A DNA stretch of 64,000 bases from an uncultured bacterium (GTDB taxonomy: Bacteria > Cyanobacteriota > Vampirovibrionia > Gastranaerophilales > Gastranaerophilaceae): contig CABRZP010000011.1 in NCBI GenBank assembly GCA_902475545.1, forward strand, positions 1 through 64,000. Reading direction: 5' to 3'. The notes under the pieces are model-generated. The model made no database searches. It was not told the origin of the DNA and was given only the letters and a program-made list of their open reading frames with translations. Shown here in pieces: positions 42,381 to 51,344 of this stretch. Position 1 is the first letter of the stretch; every line of letters starts with the position of its first letter. The position numbers were made by a program, and so were the translations under genes.

Positions 42381-44735
42381 TTATACTACTAATAATTCTA
42401 AATCGTCTTCCAGTAAACTTTTTTGGAATGCTTCGCATTCAATAATTAAATCAAAAATTTCAGAATACTTTTCACTGTGCAAAACTTTTGATAAATCGTC
42501 AATTCCAAGAAGTTCAATATTATAAAAGTTGTCATTTTTATCTAAAATTCTTATAAATCCAACTTCTTCGTATAGTTCTAATAATTTTTGAAAAACTTCT
42601 ATAGATTTGCCGAGAAAACTTGCACAACGAATTAAATCAATGCATCCGTTATTGTTGTGTGCTGCAAATTTCACCATACCTGAGAAGGTTTTTAAAAATT
42701 CCTGCTCATCAAGGATTTTAGGTTCATAATTCATAAAGTGAATTCGAGTTGGGCTTGCCTGCTCTAAAATATTTTCAAAAGTTTTTCTATCCGCAGGATA
42801 ATCAAAAAACATAATAACATCACATTGTTCAATATTATTTCTGTTGAAAGTTCTTGATGATATTTCAGGATAGTTTTTTATTGTTTCAAGTACCTGTTTA
42901 CTTTCTGCAAATGCTCGTATATTTAATTTTGAGGTCTTTATATAGTCATTAACATTTGATAAAATACCTGTTTTATTTCTGTTATCGTAAATTTTATATT
43001 GAGGTTGATTTTGAATTTCTTCTTCTTTAAGTGAATCAGAATGTATATCATCAATAATCATTTGTACAGAAACATTTCCGTTAAATTCATTTATTTGCGG
43101 GTGAAAAGCCATATCAATACTATCTCCGCAGCCTAGCGAAATATCTCCTTTTTGCCACCAGATAGATGTGAATTCGTAAGCGTCTGCTCCGACAGTAAGT
43201 CGAAGATGGGAGTTATCTGAACCCATTAAACGTTTTTGTTTAACTTTCAAATTGTTAACTGCAAAAATCGGACTTGGATTTGAAGCCCCAAAAGGTTCCA
43301 ATTTAGAGATTTCTTCAACAAGATTGGTTGTTATATCTGAAGGCTCAACCAATAAATCAATTTTAACAAATGGTTTTAAATCTTTTGTTTTAGTATATTC
43401 TTTCACTGTATCGCATAAAGCTTTTTTGACTGTTTCAAATGAGGTTTTTTCTCCTGAAAAACTTAAACCGGCAGCCAATTTATGTCCGCCAAATCCGTTT
43501 AATAATTCTGAATTTGCACTTATCACATCATATAAAGGGACACCTTCAATACTTCTTGCAGAGCATCTGTACTCATTTTTTTCTTTATTATAGTTCATTA
43601 AAAATACCGGTTTATAGTATTTTTCAACAAGTTTAGAGGCAACAATTCCAATAATACCGATATGCCAGCCTTCATTTGCAAGTACAATTGCAGAGTTTTT
43701 ATTACCTTCTTTTTGAACCATTGCATCTGCTTGTAAAAAGACTTCTTGACATAGAGTTTGTCGAACTTTGTTGAGTTCGTTTAATGTTGCAATAGACATA
43801 CGGACTTCTTGAAGATTATCTGAAATCAAAACTTTAAGAGCAGATTCAACAGTATCAAGCCTTCCTGAAGCATTGATTCTTGGTGCAACTCCAAAAGCTA
43901 TATTTTCGGCAGTAATTCCTTTGGTAATATCGTAACCTGCACTTTCTAATAAAAGTTTTAAACCTTCATGTTTACCTTTGGAAATTAAATCAAGACCTTT
44001 TGTTACGAGATATCTGTTTTCACCTAGTAACGGTACAATATCTGCAATTGTTCCAACTGCAACAAACGGTAGAATTTCGTATACAAATTCAAGTTTGTTA
44101 TATTTCGTTAAAAGTGCTTGTGCAACTTTAAAAGCAACACCGCAACCGGCAAGATATGTTAAATGTTCAATTTGTTTGGCGGTTAATGTTTCTGATAATG
44201 CGTTTGGAGATTTTGGGTTGATGATAGCATAAGCATCAGGTAAAATTTCCGGAGCTTCGTGGTGATCTGTAATAATTACGTCAATTATTTTGAAGCTATT
44301 GATAAATTTTACTGCTTCGACATCGGAAATTCCACAATCAACAGATATTATAACTTTTGGTTTGATTGTTGTCATTAGCTTTATTAAAGCTTTTGTGTCA
44401 AATCCATGACCTTCGTTTTCTCTATCAGGAATGAAATAGTGAACGTTTGCACCAAGGTATTTCAAAGTTTGATATAAAACAGAGGTTGAAGTTACCCCGT
44501 CCGCATCAAAATCACCGTAAATAATAATTGTTTCATTGTTATCTATTGCATTAGAAAGTCTTTCAACAGTTTTATTCATATCAGTGAATACATCAGGAGA
44601 AGTTAAAGTCATTTCAAGAGGATTCAAAAACTCTTTTATTTCTTCATCTGTTTTAATTCCACGTGAAAATAGCAATCTTTTAATCAAAGATTTTTCATTA
44701 GTTTCGCAACTTTCAAATATCCATTCTTTTCTCAT
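42381..44735 (-). CDS. recJ: Single-stranded-DNA exonuclease RecJ
   Basis: 784 aa from ATG 44735, nine bases after AAAGGA; an in-frame TTG upstream would contain that SD. The DHH domain shows GDFDADGVTS, SVDCGISDVEA and ITDHHEAPE, followed by the DHHA1 region (GIIGIVASKL, LNGFGGHKLAAG) and an OB-fold. The length matches the long Firmicute-type RecJ with an extra C-terminal domain. It degrades ssDNA 5' to 3' in mismatch, base-excision and RecFOR repair. Confidence 0.95.
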   Translation of the reverse strand: MRKEWIFESCETNEKSLIKRLLFSRGIKTDEEIKEFLNPLEMTLTSPDVFTDMNKTVERLSNAIDNNETIIIYGDFDADGVTSTSVLYQTLKYLGANVHYFIPDRENEGHGFDTKALIKLMTTIKPKVIISVDCGISDVEAVKFINSFKIIDVIITDHHEAPEILPDAYAIINPKSPNALSETLTAKQIEHLTYLAGCGVAFKVAQALLTKYNKLEFVYEILPFVAVGTIADIVPLLGENRYLVTKGLDLISKGKHEGLKLLLESAGYDITKGITAENIAFGVAPRINASGRLDTVESALKVLISDNLQEVRMSIATLNELNKVRQTLCQEVFLQADAMVQKEGNKNSAIVLANEGWHIGIIGIVASKLVEKYYKPVFLMNYNKEKNEYRCSARSIEGVPLYDVISANSELLNGFGGHKLAAGLSFSGEKTSFETVKKALCDTVKEYTKTKDLKPFVKIDLLVEPSDITTNLVEEISKLEPFGASNPSPIFAVNNLKVKQKRLMGSDNSHLRLTVGADAYEFTSIWWQKGDISLGCGDSIDMAFHPQINEFNGNVSVQMIIDDIHSDSLKEEEIQNQPQYKIYDNRNKTGILSNVNDYIKTSKLNIRAFAESKQVLETIKNYPEISSRTFNRNNIEQCDVIMFFDYPADRKTFENILEQASPTRIHFMNYEPKILDEQEFLKTFSGMVKFAAHNNNGCIDLIRCASFLGKSIEVFQKLLELYEEVGFIRILDKNDNFYNIELLGIDDLSKVLHSEKYSEIFDLIIECEAFQKSLLEDDLELLVV

Positions 44736-44866
44736 AATCCCAAGTCCTTTAATCAAAATAATAGCACAAAATTACAGATATTAAATTATGTAAATTTCTT
44801 TTTCATTTTCAAAAAATGGACTAAAATATTGTTACTTGTTTACAACTATGATGGAGGAAAATATTT

Positions 44867-45301
44867 ATGAATAAATTTTCAAAAGTATTAGCTTTGGCAA
44901 TGGGCGTAATTGCAGTTACAGCAAGTGTTGTTATGGCAGAAACAACTTTTACACCGTTAAATTTTAGTGACAGTGCAACAGTATCACCTGTTTCTTCAAC
45001 AACTCAGACAGCATCTTCAACATCTGCAAAAGGAACTGATTTATTAGATCCAAGTCAAGTAACAGCAGGTACAAAAATGCAGAATTCAATTTTGCAGATA
45101 GATAATGCACAAGTTGAATTGAGAAATAAACTTCTTAATTACAAAAATAATTATGCAGAAATAGATTCTCGTTATAATACAACGAAGGCTGAAAGAAAAG
45201 CTGCACAAAAACAAATTAAATATGCAGAAAAGAAAATTAAAAATTTAGATAATGCTAAAAAGAAAATCAGAAAGAATTTTCAAAGAAATATGAACATATA
45301 G
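44867..45301 (+). CDS. Small secreted protein with coiled-coil C-terminus
   Basis: 144 aa. A signal peptide ends at VVMA-ET (residue 24). A Ser/Thr-rich stretch (SATVSPVSSTTQTASSTSA) precedes a basic helical region (AERKAAQKQIKYAEKKIKNL). GGAGG lies before the ATG and a strong terminator follows. No family is recognised. A periplasmic or surface location is inferred. Confidence 0.75.
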   Translation: MNKFSKVLALAMGVIAVTASVVMAETTFTPLNFSDSATVSPVSSTTQTASSTSAKGTDLLDPSQVTAGTKMQNSILQIDNAQVELRNKLLNYKNNYAEIDSRYNTTKAERKAAQKQIKYAEKKIKNLDNAKKKIRKNFQRNMNI

Positions 45302-45330
45302 TTCAAAAAAAGTCTTATTTAAAGGAAGGG

Positions 45331-45362
45331 AACTACCTGTAATATTGCAGGTAGTTTTTTTA
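45331..45362 (+). terminator. Rho-independent terminator
   Basis: AACTACCTG / CAGGTAGTT stem with an 8-nt loop followed by TTTTTTT, 29 bases past the small secreted protein gene. Confidence 0.9.
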
Positions 45363-45445
45363 TAAAATAAACACTTGATTTTAAAAAATGTTTATAGTAC
45401 ATTTATTCATGCGAAAGGGAAGTAAGATTTCCATGCCGAAAATAT

Positions 45446-45519
<74 letters not shown>

Positions 45520-45523
45520 GTTT

Positions 45524-45558
45524 AAAAGGACAATAACTTATGTTATTGTCCTTTTAAT
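45524..45558 (+). terminator. Terminator of the tRNA-Ile transcript
   Basis: AAAAGGACAATAAC / GTTATTGTCCTTTT is a perfect 14-bp stem with a TTAT loop followed by a T-rich tail. Confidence 0.88.
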
Positions 45559-45892
45559 TTTGTGTATATTTAGTGGACGAGAACCACACAAACCGAGAGG
45601 TTTGTTTTGTAATAGGTTTCTGGGACATTGAGACAGAGAAAATTTAATAGAAAATCAAATAGACAGCCGATTTGAGGCTGTTTTTTAGTATTGAGATGTA
45701 TGGGTCTTTTCTTGCACTCAAGTACTCATTTCTTGCACTCTTTTGCACTCTATTTGTAAATTTAAAAACCACATTAGGCTCAAATCGCCTTGGTGTTTAA
45801 AGTTAAGCCCAGTGCAATAAAATGCAAAAAAGTGCAATTTTATTTTAGCTTGCAAATTAAGATAGACCAAATTATCAATGAGATTTGGATAT
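45559..45892. repeat. Gene-poor junction with a TTGCACT array
   Basis: This 334-bp stretch after the tRNA has no convincing gene. It holds TTGAGACA (45628-45635, shared with the transposase region), a small terminator-like hairpin ACAGCC/GGCTGT plus TTTTTT (45664-45688), and five TTGCACT copies. Three of those run forward as TTGCACTC (45712, 45733, 45743) and two run reverse as AGTGCAA (near 45811 and 45831). Iterated short motifs like these often bind a transposase, replication or regulatory protein. Confidence 0.45.
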
Positions 45893-46198
45893 TTACGCAA
45901 TTTTTAATTCATAACCTAATTCATGGAATATTTTTACAATGGTAGAAAATTTAGGTTCTTTTTCATTTTTAAATAAACTGTATAAATGAGTTCTGGACAT
46001 TCCAATTTTCTTTGCAAAACCTGAAATTGAATTTCTTGATTTTATGGCAATTTCTAATGCACGATAAAAAGAATTAAAATCGCCATCTTGAATATAATCT
46101 TTTAAACTTGTATTTAGATATAATTTAATATCTTCATCAGTTTTTAAGTCGTTAACTATATAATTTTCTAAATCTATTGTATGTTTTAATTCTTTCAT
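45893..46198 (-). CDS. HigA-like antitoxin (addiction-module antidote family)
   Basis: 101 aa with a C-terminal helix-turn-helix (RNSISGFAKKIGMSRTHLYSLFKNEKEPKFSTIVKIFHELG) typical of the antidotes paired with RelE/HigB-type toxins. No toxin gene flanks it: upstream is a 226-bp gap and downstream is non-coding, so it is an orphan or the toxin was lost. A consensus promoter with an embedded near-palindrome lies upstream, fitting autoregulation. Confidence 0.8.
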   Translation of the reverse strand: MKELKHTIDLENYIVNDLKTDEDIKLYLNTSLKDYIQDGDFNSFYRALEIAIKSRNSISGFAKKIGMSRTHLYSLFKNEKEPKFSTIVKIFHELGYELKIA

Positions 46199-46238
46199 TA
46201 TTTACCATTCTTAACTAGACTTTTTGCTTCAAAAATAT

Positions 46239-46267
46239 AGTGTAAGCTATAGCAGACACTTTGTCAA
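46239..46267 (-). promoter_or_regulatory. Promoter and operator of the orphan antitoxin
   Basis: On the minus strand TTGACA (46267-46262), a 17-bp spacer and TACACT (46244-46239) form a near-consensus promoter. The spacer and -10 contain a 22-bp near-palindrome (46239-46260), AGTGTAAGCTA / TAGCAGACACT, with 9 of 11 symmetric pairs, a likely binding site for the antitoxin. Confidence 0.65.
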
Positions 46268-46424
46268 TTTTGGAGTAATTTTTCTTAATAAGTTCTTAAT
46301 AAAAAGTTTTGAGCAAATAACTTACGTTATTTATACATTGTAACCTAGATTTATAAAGTAAAAATAGTCTTAACGACTAGAAAATACTAAAAAAAATATG
46401 AAAAGATTGATACAATTAAATAGT

Positions 46425-47123
46425 TTAGCATAAAAAGGTTATAAATATATTTTGGTCTGAACAATTTTCTAATTTAAAATGTTTCTTTCGAGATATATTC
46501 AACTGTGTTTTAAAATTATTATCATTTTTTAAAAAATCAAACGCTTTTGCATAATCATTACTTGATAAAGATTTGCACTTTAAAATAAATTCAAAAAAAT
46601 AAATTGGATTAATTAATACCTCACAAGGAATTCTTATTTCTTTAATACTATCAATTTGAATTTCGCAGTTGTCATGCGAGTCTACATTACTATCATAATC
46701 AATTCTAATGTATGAAGTATTTGAAATTTTACGTGTTTCTATAAGTGTATCTATATTATCCAACCCATCAATTATTTCTAAATATTCAATAAAATCATCA
46801 TCACTTATTTCTGAACATATCTGTGGATAAGGATAATATGCCAATTTTGCTTTTTTTAATGTATCTTCGTTTTGAAAATCATAATAAAATTGCAAAAAAG
46901 AACCGTCCTTAAATAGATAAGAATATTGTCTATTTGAAACCGCTGAGCTATATGTAATATGGTAGGGCGTTTTCGGTATTCCACTTTCGTAATTATACCA
47001 ACTAATTTTCTTAAAATTAGCAGTTTCATCAACAAAGATTCTGGAATCACTATATATCTTAGCATTTTTTAAATAATTTTCTAAATATAGAACTTCTCCT
47101 TTTATGTCAGAAAATTTATACAT
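46425..47123 (-). CDS. DUF2290 protein, partner of a defence helicase
   Basis: 232 aa matching the DUF2290 pattern: SYLFKDGSFLQFYYDF, AKLAYYPYP, SYIRIDYDSN, then an IRIPCEVLINPIYFFEFIL segment near the C-terminus. The function is unknown. It lies 7 bases downstream of the SF1 helicase gene on the same strand. A helicase plus DUF2290 pair is a described anti-phage system found in P2/P4 prophage hotspots. The HSH motif seen in many members is replaced by SHDNCEIQ here. Confidence 0.8.
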   Translation of the reverse strand: MYKFSDIKGEVLYLENYLKNAKIYSDSRIFVDETANFKKISWYNYESGIPKTPYHITYSSAVSNRQYSYLFKDGSFLQFYYDFQNEDTLKKAKLAYYPYPQICSEISDDDFIEYLEIIDGLDNIDTLIETRKISNTSYIRIDYDSNVDSHDNCEIQIDSIKEIRIPCEVLINPIYFFEFILKCKSLSSNDYAKAFDFLKNDNNFKTQLNISRKKHFKLENCSDQNIFITFLC

Positions 47124-47130
47124 TTACATC

Positions 47131-49344
47131 CTATTGTCCTATTTGTTTTTGTATTTTTTCCCATAAATCAGGATCATTTTTTAATTTATCGATTAACAAA
47201 TCTTCATATTCATCAAATAACTCATTAATTTTATCTTCTTTTATATAATCTGACTGTTGAATTTTTTTCCTATTTCTTTCTAGTGTATTATTGTCTGGAT
47301 ATATAAAGTCAAATTTTAAATTATTCTTAATTATACAATTCGCTTCTTCAGATAATTTCGTTAATGCAATTCCTGTTCCTGAAATGTAGCACCATCCTCT
47401 TGAACGTGTTATTGATACAAAAAGTGCATTTCTATTTCTATATGAAGTATCTGTATAAGCCATTTGTGCATTTAAAACAAATACAATATTTGCTTCATTA
47501 CCTTTAGCTTTCCAAGGGGTAGTTAAAGTTACATAGCCTGGATCTCTGAAAATTTGCCCAGTATCATAATTATAACCAGGCATAATCGATTTAATATCAT
47601 ACTTTTCTAATAACTCATCTTTTAAAGCGCTAAGAGTTTTTTTAGATGATTTTGTATCTAATGTTATTACAAAAATCTGCGATGGTTCTATTCCTTCATT
47701 TTTAATCAAATTATTTATTTTGTTAGCAACTCCTTCAATTTCTTGTAAATGATTTTCATAATTCTTAAATTCAATGAGTTGCGTCGTATCACGATTGTTA
47801 TCTGCTAACAATTTTGATAGAATATTTTTGCAAGTTTCCTGTGGACGACTAATTATCATATGATCACCCTCTTTAAAAACCATTTTGTTAGGTTGTTCTA
47901 TTTGATAACCTATGGCTTCCCAAGAATTTTTATCAGGTAAAGCATCTATTATGCCATTTTCTCTGTGTAAACCCAAAGCTAAAGCATGTGCAACCATTAA
48001 ATTATACCCAGGATTTCTGTATGAATTTTTTAATGCATAGTCTTTTTCTATTTCACCAATATATTTACCATTAATTAAAGTATTTGGTATATTAAAAGTT
48101 TCATTTTGTTTTTTACCAAACATTTGTTCGGGTTCTAAAATTCGAATATCTTTTAATGATTGAAATTCATCATAAGCCCATATAATGCGTTTTGGCTCTT
48201 TAGTTAAATAAAATATTGTTTCAAAAAATGAAGGAGGGAAATCTTGAGCTTCATCTATCAAAACCAAATCGTATTTTTCTTTTAAATTATCTTTATTTTT
48301 TAATAAGTCTTCATAAATGCTTTCAAGACCATCTTTGTAACGTTTCACGTCCGAAAATGCAAGACGATTAATACCAAGATCTTTACAAGTTTTAGAATAT
48401 AGTCCTTCGAGTTCAGCACCACCCCAAGCATGCAAAACCTGAAGATTATCCCAATTTACACCTCTTTGAGTTTCTTTTTCATAATATTTTGATATATTAT
48501 TTTTTATTTCATTGATCATACTTTTTGTATTAAAAACAAATAATATCTTGTAGTCAGGATGCATTTTATGAGCAATAGCAGCTTTCATACACAAAACAAC
48601 GGTTTTACCCGTTCCAGCCAGACCTCTAATTCTTTGTGGTCCATCTGGTATCTGTTTAGCAATTGCTCTTTGTATATCATCTAATTTGAAGGTGTATTCT
48701 AATGATTTTTGAATATAGTCATCCATAGTCTCGAGATGATTTGCTTTGGGTTTATTTGTGCTTTTATTTAAAACATTTGTACTATCAAGCTCGGAAATTA
48801 TTTCGTTGTATAACTCTTCCGTAATGCCATTATCCTTTTTTAATAAATTTATTTCCTGTTCAAGTTCATCTATAACACTTTTTGAATAGTGTTTAATACG
48901 CTCATCAAATGCATTAATATCTTTTATATCATTATAACAGTCATTTTGAGAAAAGATGATAAATGTAGTTATTTTTTCTTTAAGATTGGTATATTCTTTT
49001 CTAATATTTTTATTTTGCTTAAATCTATTTTCAATCTCATAAATAAAATTTTGATTTACATCATCTCTGGAAATAATATTTTGATCATCTTTCATTACCC
49101 AAAAATCATCATCATCATTATTAATATGTTTAAATTCATCATCTATAACATCTATTAATAAAATACCAAATTGTTTACTAATAATTATAAAAGATGGAGT
49201 ATCATCTACTGATTTACCAAGAGAAGGATCCTTGTATCCCAAAATAGCCTCTTTGTCATCTTTGTATAATTGAAAAAGTTTTTCCCAAACCATCGTTTCA
49301 GATGGAGTTCCTTTATTCGCTAAATCACCCGCATAGCAACTCAT
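47131..49344 (-). CDS. SF1 (UvrD-like) helicase of a helicase-DUF2290 defence system
   Basis: 737 aa. An N-terminal region of about 200 residues (WEKLFQLYKDDKEAILGY and PSFIIISKQFGILLIDV) may be a NERD-like nuclease. The helicase has Walker A GLAGTGKT (241-248), DEAQ (364-367), YDEFQSL, the SYRNP motif and the C-terminal TTPWKAKGNEANIVFVLN and FVSITRSRGW blocks. It should unwind DNA using ATP. AAAGGTG precedes the ATG, and an extended -10 TGC-TACAAT (49382-49374, minus) is the promoter. It forms a two-gene operon with DUF2290. Confidence 0.85.
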   Translation of the reverse strand: MSCYAGDLANKGTPSETMVWEKLFQLYKDDKEAILGYKDPSLGKSVDDTPSFIIISKQFGILLIDVIDDEFKHINNDDDDFWVMKDDQNIISRDDVNQNFIYEIENRFKQNKNIRKEYTNLKEKITTFIIFSQNDCYNDIKDINAFDERIKHYSKSVIDELEQEINLLKKDNGITEELYNEIISELDSTNVLNKSTNKPKANHLETMDDYIQKSLEYTFKLDDIQRAIAKQIPDGPQRIRGLAGTGKTVVLCMKAAIAHKMHPDYKILFVFNTKSMINEIKNNISKYYEKETQRGVNWDNLQVLHAWGGAELEGLYSKTCKDLGINRLAFSDVKRYKDGLESIYEDLLKNKDNLKEKYDLVLIDEAQDFPPSFFETIFYLTKEPKRIIWAYDEFQSLKDIRILEPEQMFGKKQNETFNIPNTLINGKYIGEIEKDYALKNSYRNPGYNLMVAHALALGLHRENGIIDALPDKNSWEAIGYQIEQPNKMVFKEGDHMIISRPQETCKNILSKLLADNNRDTTQLIEFKNYENHLQEIEGVANKINNLIKNEGIEPSQIFVITLDTKSSKKTLSALKDELLEKYDIKSIMPGYNYDTGQIFRDPGYVTLTTPWKAKGNEANIVFVLNAQMAYTDTSYRNRNALFVSITRSRGWCYISGTGIALTKLSEEANCIIKNNLKFDFIYPDNNTLERNRKKIQQSDYIKEDKINELFDEYEDLLIDKLKNDPDLWEKIQKQIGQ

Positions 49345-49444
49345 ATAAGCACCTTTATCCTTATTTTTGTTTTATTGTAGCACAAACATATAACAAATAT
49401 TATCTAAAAAGTATTCATTTTTATAATCCCACACACTTGACTTC

Positions 49445-49521
49445 TGTCTCAAAACGAGTGATGAATGTGTTGCACAAGGCATTACAAGGATTTTGAGACA
49501 ATGGAAAACCAAGTTGAGACA
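49445..49521 (+). repeat. TTGAGACA sites around the transposase start
   Basis: TGTCTCAA at 49445-49452 (inverted), TTGAGACA at 49493-49500 and again at 49514-49521 inside the coding start. A fourth copy lies at 45628-45635. Repeated sites near a Mu-like transposase gene are candidate transposase-binding sites or operators. Confidence 0.4.
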
Positions 49522-51276
49522 ATCAAATACACCCCTGAGAAGGCAAAACAAAATGCTCTTGCAAAACTTGATTTAATCCGCAAATGGCAAGAATTTCGCC
49601 GTAAAGCTGTCAACAAACTTCAAGCAGACTATGATTTTGTCAAGCTGCATAACAGTTCAAATTCCTACCTTTTCAGTGTTTTAGGTAAAATTTCACGAGG
49701 AAGCCTGCATCGTTGGAAAGCAAGTTTAGACGGCACAGAGGATTATACAAGATTAATCCCTAATTACAGATATGTTTCTGTGAATGAATACAGAACATGT
49801 CTAACGGATGAAGAAATCAAAATATTTATGGGCTTGCTCCTGCACCCGAATAGAATTTGTATCGGCAAAGCAATCGCACTTACAAAATACAAGCTCAAAG
49901 AGCAAGGTCAAAGTTTTATCCCTGCGGATATTACATTTAGACGCTATGCAAAATGGTTTAAGGATAATAATTACGACAAATGGGTGCTTGCTCGAGACGG
50001 GGAAAAAGCTCTTTCTGACAAAGTCGAGCCTTATATTAAAAGAGATGCAAGTCTGCTTGATGTCGGGGATATATTAGTCGCAGACGGGCACAAACTGGCG
50101 TTTCAAGTGATTAATCCGTTTACGGGCAAGCCTTGTCGGGCAACTTTAGTTGGATTTTTGGATTGGAAATCAACAGCACTGGTCGGTTATGAAATTATGC
50201 TTGAAGAAAACACCCAATGCATTGCAAGTGCCCTAAGAAACGCAATAATAAACCTTGATATGATACCGAAAATTGTCTATCAAGATAACGGCAGAGCATT
50301 TAGAGCAAAATACTTTACAGATGAAAAAGGATTTGGAGAATTAGGCTTTTACGGGCTTTATGCAAAACTCGGAATTGAAACGGTATTTGCAAGACCATAT
50401 AACGCAAGGTCAAAGGTTATTGAGAGGTTCTTTAAAGAATTTCAAGAAGGATTTGAAAAACTAATGCCAAGCTATGTCGGCTCATCGATTATCAACAAAC
50501 CTGCATACTTGAAACGAAACGAAATTTTTCATAAAAACTTACACCAAGATTATGTCCCAACTATCGAAGAAACAATCAAAATGATTGATATGTGGCTTAA
50601 GTTCAAAAACTCACAGCCCTGCACAAATGCACCGAATATGACAATCGCAGAGGTTTTGGGAAATCGAAAGAAACAAAATATTGATATAAGTTTGCTTGAC
50701 GATTTGATGCTGGCAACTGAAGTCAAAACAATTCAGCGAAATGGCGTAAGGTTCTTAAACTGCGACTATTTTGACGAAAGATTATACGGACTGAGAGGGA
50801 AAGTTCTGGTAAAATACAACCTATTTGATCTAACTAATGTGAAGGTTTTTACCCCGAAAGGTGAATATTTATGCACAGCAGAGCGAGTAACCGAAACCCA
50901 CCCGATGGCAAAGATTTTAGGAACAGTTGAGGATTTAGAGGATTACAAACAAAAAATCCAAAAACAGCAAAAACTGAAAAGGAAAACTATAAACTCGGTT
51001 AAAAAATTATTGACTAATGATGAAATAAAATTTTTAGAATGTCATTCTGAATTTATTTCAGAATCTGCAATACCAGAGACCCTGAAACAAGTTCAGGGTG
51101 ACAATAAGTTCAAGCCTCGTTCAAATAGTGTTCAAAAAATAAACAACGGAGAAAAGTCACTCCCAATATTCAAAAACAATTCAGAAAAGTTCGAATATTT
51201 GATAAAACATAACCCAAGCGACACTTGGCTTGTAGAATTTAAACAAACAAAGGAGTATAAACTGTTATATGAATAG
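49501..51276 (+). CDS. MuA-like DDE transposase
   Basis: 591 aa from ATG 49501. N-terminal DNA-binding helices precede an integrase-core fold with D195 (LVADGHKL), D262 (YQDNGRAF) and E308 (SKVIERFF). The D-D distance of 67 equals that of MuA, while the D-E distance of 46 is shorter than in MuA. A Mu-type beta-barrel and a Lys-rich tail follow. The tail contains a 62-bp palindromic insertion encoding HSEFISES and QVQGDN. It should cut and join the ends of the element with the help of the ATPase encoded next. Confidence 0.9.
   Translation: MENQVETIKYTPEKAKQNALAKLDLIRKWQEFRRKAVNKLQADYDFVKLHNSSNSYLFSVLGKISRGSLHRWKASLDGTEDYTRLIPNYRYVSVNEYRTCLTDEEIKIFMGLLLHPNRICIGKAIALTKYKLKEQGQSFIPADITFRRYAKWFKDNNYDKWVLARDGEKALSDKVEPYIKRDASLLDVGDILVADGHKLAFQVINPFTGKPCRATLVGFLDWKSTALVGYEIMLEENTQCIASALRNAIINLDMIPKIVYQDNGRAFRAKYFTDEKGFGELGFYGLYAKLGIETVFARPYNARSKVIERFFKEFQEGFEKLMPSYVGSSIINKPAYLKRNEIFHKNLHQDYVPTIEETIKMIDMWLKFKNSQPCTNAPNMTIAEVLGNRKKQNIDISLLDDLMLATEVKTIQRNGVRFLNCDYFDERLYGLRGKVLVKYNLFDLTNVKVFTPKGEYLCTAERVTETHPMAKILGTVEDLEDYKQKIQKQQKLKRKTINSVKKLLTNDEIKFLECHSEFISESAIPETLKQVQGDNKFKPRSNSVQKINNGEKSLPIFKNNSEKFEYLIKHNPSDTWLVEFKQTKEYKLLYE
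51041..51102 (+). repeat. In-frame palindromic repeat inside the transposase gene
   Basis: Bounded by GTCA and TGAC, it holds two hairpins: ATTCTGAA / TTCAGAAT and CCCTGAA / TTCAGGG. The encoded HSEFISES ... LKQVQGD text is the typical translation of a palindromic repeat found scattered in many bacterial genomes, resembling Rickettsia palindromic elements that insert into coding sequences. The reading frame stays open through it. Confidence 0.7.
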
Positions 51277-51344
51277 CGGATTGCAAGCAGTGGGTCTAAA
51301 GCGAAGCCATACCCGTTTATTGCGAGCAACCAAGAAAGGATAAA

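Noticed and set aside
45718..45900. 60-codon minus-strand frame next to the antitoxin gene, considered as its toxin
   Set aside because: It runs through the TTGCACT repeat array, has no SD and shows no RelE/HigB features.
48889..49158. 89-codon plus-strand frame inside the helicase gene
   Set aside because: It is an antisense shadow of the SF1 helicase, rich in Ile/Phe from A/T-rich codons, without an SD.
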